Source: Bradyrhizobium ontarionense (lineage in GTDB: Bacteria; Pseudomonadota; Alphaproteobacteria; Rhizobiales; Xanthobacteraceae). Taken from it: a DNA stretch of 64,000 nucleotides. How positions within the stretch are numbered: position 1 is the stretch's first letter; the number at the start of each line of letters is the position of its first letter. The position numbers and the translations under genes were made by a program. The notes under the pieces are model-generated. The model saw only the letters and a program-made list of their open reading frames with translations. It ran no database searches and was not told the origin of the DNA. Below are positions 47,383 through 54,883 of the stretch, piece by piece. The stretch is from assembly GCF_021088345.1 (NCBI RefSeq), contig NZ_CP088156.1, forward strand, positions 1,302,001 to 1,366,000. The letters are read 5' to 3'.

Positions 47383-47947
47383 GGCGGCAGGACGGAACAA
47401 CCGATCCTGCTCGCGACGATAGTGTTCCGGGAGCGCCAACGACGAGGGTTCAACTCGATCGACGCTCCCGGGCTTCGGATACGACCACCATCAGGTAGTG
47501 AGAAATGGAGATCCAGAAAGGAGGTTCCGAGGAGCACGAATGCACGATCCGGTCCTGCCCGACCGAGCCCCCAACGTTGGAACTTTTCCAAGGAGAGCCC
47601 GGGAGGTCGTCGTAAGATCAGGGCAACTTCTTGTCTGGAGCGTGCGTCGATACGTCACCCGCGGAGAATGTTGCAGGGATGCCACGACAGAAATCAAAGA
47701 GTTAGAACGCTTCCAAGCGCTGCCGTGACCCGGCTGCGACACTGCGCGCGTGCCCGAACAACATCATATTTGGGGACGCTGCGGCGCTTCTTTTGGCCCC
47801 ATTGGAGCAATTAATTCCCAAGTGCTCTGAGGCTGCGACATTTCGCCCGTCCATCTAGGCGAGCGAGACGTCGCGACCGCATCAACGCCCGCATGCTGCC
47901 ACGACGCCAAGCAGCTGACGCCGGGTTGAAACTTGGGGAGATCATCA
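47383..47947. other. intergenic region between the two paralogous His-rich protein genes
   Basis: About 565 bases, no gene-like frame. A nine-base inverted repeat CCGGGAGCG (47427-47435)/CGCTCCCGG (47463-47471) with a 27-base loop lies 45 bases after the upstream stop and may act as a terminator. CTTTTGGCCC at 47790-47799 matches a segment upstream of the first gene. Confidence 0.5.
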
Positions 47948-49795
47948 ATGGCAGCCAATACCTTCAACCCGACGGCGCTGGCGAACGGCACGTCCAACCT
48001 GCTCGTGCGCGCATCGGCGCTGAACCTATCGACCGACCTCGTCCAGGCCGGCGTCGTCTTCAACGACGCTACGCGCATTTCGACCGGCCTGTTCTCGACG
48101 CCGCAGAACAGCGGCAACTCGAATCCGTTCCTGACGAGCTACACCACCGACTTGCATGCCGTGCAGAACGACATCGCGGCGATGCTGGCCAATCCCGGTC
48201 AGGTCACGCTCGGCGGCAAGGCTTTCACGCTGAACGCGACCGACACGGCCGTGTTGACACAGGTGCAGGCCGAGATCGGCACGCTGATCACCGCAGCGCC
48301 CGGCACGACCAATGTGAACACGCTGGCTCAGGCCGACCAGACCATCCACAATGTGGAGGCGATGATCCTGCAGCAGATCCAGGGTGACTCGCATCTGTCG
48401 GCTGCATTGAACGGCGTCCCGTTCCTCGCAAATACCGGTGCAATGGACGTTGCGTTCCAGAGCCTTCCGGCCGGCAATGACGGCACGGCAAATCTCGCAG
48501 CGGCGACCGGCGGCGACCTCGCTGCCATCGGCCAGGTGTTCAATGCTGCAGCGGACCTCGCGCTGGGCGGCATCAGCGCCAACAATCTCGGTCAGGTCAC
48601 GGCCGACTTCACCGCCGTGCAACAGGGCCTGCAGGCTATCCTCAACGACCCTGCAAAGCTTGCCGCGCTCGAAGCCGGTCAGACCGCGATCGATGCACAG
48701 ACGACGACGCTGCACCTGCAGACGCTGGCCGGCCAGATCGGCCTGCAGTTGAACAAATACGACAGTCCGGAAACGCAGGCCAATGCGACCGCCCTGCGCG
48801 GCACCGCCGACAACATTCTGGACATGATCGACGTGTTCCAGAACGACGCGACCCTCAACAAGGCTGCGGGCGGCACCGGCATGCCCGGTCATGGCGGCGG
48901 CTTCTCGGAAATGCCGGGCGGCCTGACAGGCACGGTGACCAAATTCCAGGACAACCAGGTGCAGACCAACTTCTGGGCTTCGTTCCTGGCCGAGGCCAAC
49001 ACGCTCGGCGCCAAGCTCATCGGCGTGGCCAACGGCACCCAGGCCGCGACGCAGGACATCATTACGCAAATCGTCAACTACCAGAACTTCGGCGTCAAGT
49101 TCGACCAGGCTCAGGGGGCGGTGTTCCAGGGTCGCTTCGACAACGAACTCGTCGCCGGCGCGCTGCAAGCGGACTCTGCGATGGCCACCAAGGCGCTGAT
49201 GGGTATCATGAACGGCGACACCGGCGCAGCGCTGGCGGCCGATCAAGCCATGCTTCAGGCATCCGCTGCCAACTTCATCGGCAATGCCGGTGACATCTCC
49301 GGCAACAACATCGCGGTCGGCGGCTCGGCCTATGTCAACTCGGTGACGAGCTTCATCACGGCCACCGCCGTGAACGGCATCGCCATGGGCACCGGCGCGC
49401 CGGCCGGCGCCAACCCCAACATCGCCAACGGCACCGGCGGCACGCCTGCGACCCCGACGACCAGCACCGGCGGCGGAACGACTGGTGGCGGCATGGCCGG
49501 CGGCGGCACGACTGGCGGGGGAACCGCTGGCGGCGGCACGACCGGCGGCGGAACGACAGGCGGTGGCACCACCGGAGGCGGTACCACGGGCGGTGGCACG
49601 ACCGGAGGCGGGACAACGACCGGCAACAACCACACCACGACCACGCACCACCACCATCACAGCCATAGCCACCACACCGCGACGGCCGCTCCCGCAGCCG
49701 CCCCAGCAGCTGCCCCAGCGGCCGCCACGGCAGCGGCGGCCACGAGCGGCCCGGACATGTCGCACCACCACGCGATGCACCACATGTGGGGCTGA
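47948..49795 (+). CDS. single-module His-rich protein, candidate type I secretion substrate
   Basis: 615 residues from ATG 47948 (GGGGAG upstream). One module of the kind duplicated in the gene at 44104 (MAANTFNPTALANGTSNLLV, LSTDLVQAGVVFNDATRIS, PGGLTGTVTKFQDNQVQTNF). Then ten Gly/Thr pentapeptides (507-556), a His run (HHHHHSHSHH), an Ala/Pro stretch and the end SGPDMSHHHAMHHMWG. No signal peptide and no RTX repeats. The C-terminal 15 residues are nearly those of the paralogue, so they may be the export signal or a metal site. Function unknown. Confidence 0.75.
   Translation: MAANTFNPTALANGTSNLLVRASALNLSTDLVQAGVVFNDATRISTGLFSTPQNSGNSNPFLTSYTTDLHAVQNDIAAMLANPGQVTLGGKAFTLNATDTAVLTQVQAEIGTLITAAPGTTNVNTLAQADQTIHNVEAMILQQIQGDSHLSAALNGVPFLANTGAMDVAFQSLPAGNDGTANLAAATGGDLAAIGQVFNAAADLALGGISANNLGQVTADFTAVQQGLQAILNDPAKLAALEAGQTAIDAQTTTLHLQTLAGQIGLQLNKYDSPETQANATALRGTADNILDMIDVFQNDATLNKAAGGTGMPGHGGGFSEMPGGLTGTVTKFQDNQVQTNFWASFLAEANTLGAKLIGVANGTQAATQDIITQIVNYQNFGVKFDQAQGAVFQGRFDNELVAGALQADSAMATKALMGIMNGDTGAALAADQAMLQASAANFIGNAGDISGNNIAVGGSAYVNSVTSFITATAVNGIAMGTGAPAGANPNIANGTGGTPATPTTSTGGGTTGGGMAGGGTTGGGTAGGGTTGGGTTGGGTTGGGTTGGGTTGGGTTTGNNHTTTTHHHHHSHSHHTATAAPAAAPAAAPAAATAAAATSGPDMSHHHAMHHMWG
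49466..49615 (+). repeat. ten tandem 15-bp repeats encoding (T/A)GGG(T/M)
   Basis: Ten consecutive in-frame pentapeptides: eight start with Thr and two with Ala, nearly all ending in Thr. The nucleotide units differ mainly in third positions. It is a flexible, Thr-rich stretch well suited to O-glycosylation and prone to copy-number change. Confidence 0.9.
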
Positions 49796-49820
49796 CACCG
49801 CCATCAACACACGAATGCCG

Positions 49821-49850
49821 ACCGGCGCAGAACTTGTGTTCTGCGCCGGT
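49821..49850 (+). terminator. strong hairpin after the 615-aa protein gene
   Basis: Perfect thirteen-base stem ACCGGCGCAGAAC (49821-49833) with GTTCTGCGCCGGT (49838-49850) and loop TTGT, 26 bases after the stop. The following CTCGTTG is only weakly T-rich. Confidence 0.75.
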
Positions 49851-50018
49851 CTCGTTGCGCCCAGCGCAATCACGCTCCCAGGTCGCTGCGCGGTCGGAGC
49901 GCAAGGCCCAACTCGAACGGTTCTACGCGGTCGATCGATGACCGCCCCGGTCAAGCCTCCGTTTCGCTTCAATCCGCCTCGACAACGGCCTTCGTCGACC
50001 ATCCAGCAAGTAGCAATC

Positions 50019-53000
50019 ATGAACGAGCCTGCCATCGCTTTCCGCCCTCGTCTCGTTTCGACGTCGGCCGGCCCCACCGCACCGCCGGCCGCGATTGATG
50101 ATCACGCCCTCAAGATCGCCGAGCAGGCCTACCGGAAAGTGCTGGCGCTACAGCCACGGCATTTCCGGACATTGTGCAGCCTGGCGACGGTCCGTCTTCA
50201 ACTCGGCGACGCGCATGAGGCGCGAGCCCTGCTCGGCCAGGCCGCGAACGCGGCGGGCGACGCCGCGGACTTGCACCTGACGCTCGGAAAGGCGTTCGCG
50301 GGTTTGGGTGATCTCGCCGAGGCGACCTCACATCTGCAACGCGCCGTCGCACTCGACGAGTCCACGCTCGAGGCGCGTCTCCTGCTCGGGAGTGCGCTCT
50401 ACAGCCTGGGCGATCTCGCGGGCGCGGTCCGGCACCTCGAGTCGGCGCTCGCGACCGATGGCGACAACGCCGACGTCCACCAGGCGCTCGGGCTCGCCCT
50501 GCAGCGCGCCAGGCAGTTCGAGCGGGCGATGTCGCATCATGAAGCGGCACTTGTCGCAAGACCACAATTCGCGGCGGCCGCCAGCAGTCTCGGTGACGCC
50601 TGCCGGCAGCTCGGCCGCCACCCGGAAGCGATCGCGCACTACATGAGGGCGCTCGCCATCCAGCCCAATGCGCCGGCGGTGCTGCTCAATCTCGGCGGCT
50701 GTCATCAGGCGACGGGGGAGTTGGATGCCGCCATTCGCAGCTTTCAGCAGGCGCTCGCGTTGAGCCCTCATTTGGCCGAGGCGCACTACAATCTCGGCAA
50801 TCTCTATCTGCATATGAACAGCTGGCCGACGGCGGTCTTCCACTACGAGCGGGCCGTGGTGGAACGACCGGATTTCCCGGAAGCTCACAACAATCTCGCC
50901 AATGCGCTGGAGTCCCGCGGCAGGCACGAGGAGGCGCTCGCCCACTATGATGAGGCGCTGCGGCGACGCCCCGATTACGCCGCCGCCCATCGCAATCGCG
51001 CCGACACGCTGCGGAACATGACCCGGTTCGACGAGGCCATCGCCGGCTATCACAAGGCCCTGGCACACGATCCCGGCGACACGACCACGATGAATCATCT
51101 CGCCGGCGTGCTGATGATCGCAGGCCGGCTCGACGAAGCCGCACGCGCCTACGAATCCGCGCTGGCCGTCAATCCGCACAACGTCGGCATCCAGCTCAAC
51201 TACGGCGTGGTCAAGCCGTTCGCCGTTGACGATCCGCGCTGGCCGACGCTTCAGGATCTGGCGGCGAGCTCGGAGACGCTCAGCGAGGATGGACGCATCG
51301 CCCTGCATTTTACGCTCGGACGCGCCTACGCCGACGTCAAGGACGGCGAACGATCGCTGCTGCACCTGCAGGCCGGCAACGGCCTCGAACGTCGTCGAAT
51401 GAACTACGACGAGAACCAGACGCTACGGCAGATGGAGCGCGTCCGCGGCATCACCTCGAAGGAGATGATTCGGGCGCGCGCCAATTGTGGCGCCCCGTCG
51501 AACCTGCCCGTCTTCGTGATCGGCATGCCCCGGTCGGGCACCAGCCTGATCGAGCAGATCCTGGCCAGCCACCCCGCCGTGCATGGCGCCGGCGAGGTGA
51601 ACTACTTTGCGGCAGCTGCCGGCCTCTTCACCGATCGCACCCGCGGCGACTATCCCGAAATGCTCGCCAAATTGTCCGATACGGAGATCGGAACGCTGGC
51701 ACGCGCCTATCTCGAGCGTTTCACGGACCTGCCCCCGGGCACGGTGCGCATCGTCGACAAGATGCCGTCGAACTTCCTGTTCGCAGGCCTCATTCACCTG
51801 GCGTTCCCGAATGCACGTCTCATCCACGTCAGGCGCAACCCGGTCGACACCTGCCTGTCCTGCTACTCTCAGCTGTTCTCCGAACCGCAACCCTTCGCCT
51901 ATGATCTGGCTGAACTCGGCCGCTACTACCGGGCCTATGAGGCGCTGATGGACCATTGGCGCGCGGTCCTGCCGGACGGTGTCATGCTGGATGTGACGTA
52001 CGAGGACGTCGTGCGTGACTTCGAGCCGCAGGCGCGCAAGATCGTCGCCCATTGCGGGATCGACTGGGACGATCGCTGCCTGTCGTTCCATGAGACCAAG
52101 CGCCCGGTCAACACCGCGAGCCTGGTCCAGGTGCGCAAGCCGCTCTTCACGGGATCCGTCGGCCGCTGGCGCCTCTATGGCGACCGGCTCAAGCCATTGC
52201 TCGATGCGCTCGGCAGCGACGGCGCAGAGCCGCCGATGGCCGAGGCCGTGTCGGCGACGGCGCAGCCTTCGCCCGCGAACGTCGCTCCGCCGGTCGTCAC
52301 GCCCACCACGGAGACGCAGCCGATCGATGCCGAGCAGCTCGGGTCACTGCAGACGCTGGCGGAAGGCGCCGCATCGGTTGCCAAGAGGCTGCAGGGCCGC
52401 GGCGAGAACGGCGATGCCGAGACGATCTTCAGGCTGATCCTCGCAAGCCAGCCCGATCATTTCGATTCGCTGGTCGGACTAGGCGTGATCCTGACCAGCG
52501 CCAATCGGCTCGACGAGGCCAAGGACCATTTTCTGCGCGCGGTCGCCATCAACGACAAGTCCGCCGAGGCCCATGGCAGCATCGGAGCCGTCGAAGCGTC
52601 CGCCGGCCGTTTTGACGTGGCCGTCGGTCACTACGAGACGGCGCTCGGGCTCTCCCCGAGCCATCCCGGCATTCTCTACGCCTTCGCCATGGTGCGGCAG
52701 AACCAGGGTCTGATCGACGAGGCGATGGCGCTGCTGAGGCGAGCCATCGAGAACAAGCCCCAGCATCTCGACGCCCATTTTGCGCTCGGCAACCTGCTCT
52801 ATACGGCCGGCAAGGACATCGAGGCGGCGCGCTGCTACCTCAAGGTCCTGGACTTCAGCCCGGCTCATGCCGAGACGCACAACAACATCGCCAATGTCCT
52901 GCTGCGCCAGGGCCATCGCGAGCGCGCCATCGAGCACTACAAGCGGGCGATCGCGAGCCGGCCCGACTACGCCGATGCCTATGGCAATCTCGGCAACGCC

Positions 53001-54245
53001 TTTCTCGAGCTCAACCAACTCGAGGACTCCATCGAGCAGAACCTGCTCGCCATCAAGATCAAGCCGGAGCGCTTCGGCTCGTACAACAATCTCGGCGTCG
53101 CCTATCAGGCGCTCGGCCGCTTCGAGGAAGCCACGGCGGCATTCGAAAAGGCCCTGGACCTGTCGCCGGACGACGCACCGATCCATCTCAATCTGGCGAA
53201 CATGGCGAAGTTCAAGCCGGACGACCGCCGGCTGGCGGGCTTGCAGAGGCTGGTCGACCGCGCCGACCAGCTCGATCAGGAGAAGCAGATCGCGGCCCAT
53301 TTCGCCATGGGCAAGGCGCTGTCGGATCTGAAGCAGTACGATGACGCGTTCGCGCACCTGCTCCAGGCGAACACGCTGAAGCGCAAGACCTTCGACTACG
53401 ATTCCGAGCAGCGGCTTGCGATGATGAAGAACGTCGCCGACCGCTTCACGCCGGACTTCTTCCGCTCGGTGGCAGGACACGGCGACGACTCCTGGGCACC
53501 CATCTTCATCGTCGGCATGCCGCGTTCCGGGACGACGCTGATGGAGCAGGTGCTGTCCAGCCATTCGAAGGTATTCGGAGCGGGCGAGCTCGAAACGTTC
53601 AAGGAACTGGTCGGCGAATGCGCCGCACGCCAGAAGGTCCCTCCTGCCTATCCCGATCTCATCACGCTGCTGCCGCCGGAGGAGATGACCGCACTCGGGC
53701 GAGAGTATACGGCGCGCGTCCGGGCGCTCGCGCCCGAAGCCGAGCACATCGTCGACAAGATGCCGCTCAACTTCCTGTTCGTCGGACTGATCCACGCGGC
53801 GTTCCCGCGCGCCAGGATCATCAATACGAGGCGCGATCCGCTCGACAATTGCGTGTCCTGCTACTCGCTGCTGTTCACCGGCGCCCAGCCCTTCGCATAC
53901 GACCTCACAGAGCTCGGCCACTACTACCGAGGCTATGAGAACGTGATGGAGCACTGGCACAAGGTGCTGCCGCCCGGCGTCTTGATGGACGTTCAGTACG
54001 AGGACCTTGTCGACGATCTCGAGGGCGTCTCGCGCCGCGTGCTCGCCCATTGCGGCTTGGACTGGGAAGACGCATGCCTGGATTTCCACCGCACCGAGCG
54101 CACCGTGCGTACGGCAAGCCTGATGCAGGTCCGTGAACCCATCTACCGCCGTTCGATCGGAAGCTGGCGCCGTTACGAGAAGCATCTCGGGCCGCTGTGC
54201 GCGGCGCTCGGCCTCGACCACCCGCCACCGGCGGAATCGAACTGA
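50019..54245 (+). CDS. tandem TPR-sulfotransferase protein
   Basis: 1408 residues from ATG 50019; an in-frame ATG at 49938 is the alternative. Two similar halves each hold TPR repeats followed by a sulfotransferase domain. Half 1 has about ten TPRs (HYNLGNLYLHMNSWPTAVFH-type units), then the PAPS 5' phosphosulfate loop GMPRSGTS (P504) and IVDKMPSNFLF. Half 2 has about seven TPRs, then GMPRSGTT (P1168) and IVDKMPLNFLF. The 3'-phosphate loops VRRNPVDTCLSCYSQLF and TRRDPLDNCVSCYSLLF are both intact. TPR-sulfotransferases transfer sulfate from PAPS to proteins or sugars. The location next to the putative exported proteins suggests these, or their glycans, are the acceptors (inference). Confidence 0.85.
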   Translation: MNEPAIAFRPRLVSTSAGPTAPPAAIDDHALKIAEQAYRKVLALQPRHFRTLCSLATVRLQLGDAHEARALLGQAANAAGDAADLHLTLGKAFAGLGDLAEATSHLQRAVALDESTLEARLLLGSALYSLGDLAGAVRHLESALATDGDNADVHQALGLALQRARQFERAMSHHEAALVARPQFAAAASSLGDACRQLGRHPEAIAHYMRALAIQPNAPAVLLNLGGCHQATGELDAAIRSFQQALALSPHLAEAHYNLGNLYLHMNSWPTAVFHYERAVVERPDFPEAHNNLANALESRGRHEEALAHYDEALRRRPDYAAAHRNRADTLRNMTRFDEAIAGYHKALAHDPGDTTTMNHLAGVLMIAGRLDEAARAYESALAVNPHNVGIQLNYGVVKPFAVDDPRWPTLQDLAASSETLSEDGRIALHFTLGRAYADVKDGERSLLHLQAGNGLERRRMNYDENQTLRQMERVRGITSKEMIRARANCGAPSNLPVFVIGMPRSGTSLIEQILASHPAVHGAGEVNYFAAAAGLFTDRTRGDYPEMLAKLSDTEIGTLARAYLERFTDLPPGTVRIVDKMPSNFLFAGLIHLAFPNARLIHVRRNPVDTCLSCYSQLFSEPQPFAYDLAELGRYYRAYEALMDHWRAVLPDGVMLDVTYEDVVRDFEPQARKIVAHCGIDWDDRCLSFHETKRPVNTASLVQVRKPLFTGSVGRWRLYGDRLKPLLDALGSDGAEPPMAEAVSATAQPSPANVAPPVVTPTTETQPIDAEQLGSLQTLAEGAASVAKRLQGRGENGDAETIFRLILASQPDHFDSLVGLGVILTSANRLDEAKDHFLRAVAINDKSAEAHGSIGAVEASAGRFDVAVGHYETALGLSPSHPGILYAFAMVRQNQGLIDEAMALLRRAIENKPQHLDAHFALGNLLYTAGKDIEAARCYLKVLDFSPAHAETHNNIANVLLRQGHRERAIEHYKRAIASRPDYADAYGNLGNAFLELNQLEDSIEQNLLAIKIKPERFGSYNNLGVAYQALGRFEEATAAFEKALDLSPDDAPIHLNLANMAKFKPDDRRLAGLQRLVDRADQLDQEKQIAAHFAMGKALSDLKQYDDAFAHLLQANTLKRKTFDYDSEQRLAMMKNVADRFTPDFFRSVAGHGDDSWAPIFIVGMPRSGTTLMEQVLSSHSKVFGAGELETFKELVGECAARQKVPPAYPDLITLLPPEEMTALGREYTARVRALAPEAEHIVDKMPLNFLFVGLIHAAFPRARIINTRRDPLDNCVSCYSLLFTGAQPFAYDLTELGHYYRGYENVMEHWHKVLPPGVLMDVQYEDLVDDLEGVSRRVLAHCGLDWEDACLDFHRTERTVRTASLMQVREPIYRRSIGSWRRYEKHLGPLCAALGLDHPPPAESN

Positions 54246-54883
54246 CCGCCGGAAGATAACCGGGTGCTGTTGCCCAGGGATCGGTGACAGGCGCGGCACC
54301 CGGCTATCCGGCCGCGCGGCGGTGCGGCTCACATATTGTGCTCCAGGCTCTTTAAGAAATTATATTCGTCATATGCAGGCGTGTCGGTTGAACTACGCAA
54401 ATTCATAAGTATGCCACTTACAATCAGAAGTTGATCGTCTTGGCATCCAGCGGCGTACAGCGCGAGCCCTGTTCGTAGATCGGTCAGACCCGTGTGGCGG
54501 ATCTGAGATCCGCTTCGGCACGTCCCCGAAGTCGTGAAGCGAGTGTCAGATCCAAAGCCATACTAGACTCTTGATTTTGCTGGCGTCCTTCGACACTGGC
54601 GTCCGTCGCGGACGCGCGGCGAACTGATACGAGCGTCAGAGTTGGGACGCCGGCCCGTGTTGCAGTCGAACTCTGCCGCAGCCCTTCAGTCATCTCCGTT
54701 CATGTTGGCGGCCGCGCCATGTTGTACGGCAACGGCCGAGCCCGCCGCGCTGCTTGGCAAACAGCCGCGCTACAACTATAGATGTCATACTGATTTTTTT
54801 ATCTGCAGACGATTGCGTTTCCCGTTCGAATTTCGGCCAGCCGCGGTGCGCGGCGGCGAGGTCATGGTGCGGAGAGAATTTCG
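54246..54883. other. intergenic region with a 17-base palindrome
   Basis: About 640 bases, AT-richer than its surroundings near 54330-54420 and 54770-54820. It contains GCGGATCT-G-AGATCCGC (54497-54513), a perfect inverted repeat that could be an operator. No gene-like frame. Confidence 0.45.

Noticed and set aside
44104..49795. RTX-type calcium repeats in the two large proteins
   Set aside because: I looked for GGxGxDxxx nonapeptides and found none; the Gly-rich parts are Thr/Ala linkers.
49485..50018. Longer N-terminus for the TPR-sulfotransferase beginning inside the preceding gene
   Set aside because: The extra residues are the out-of-frame reading of the Gly/Thr repeats and His tail of the upstream protein (Ala/Arg/Thr-rich); the hairpin at 49821 also separates the genes.
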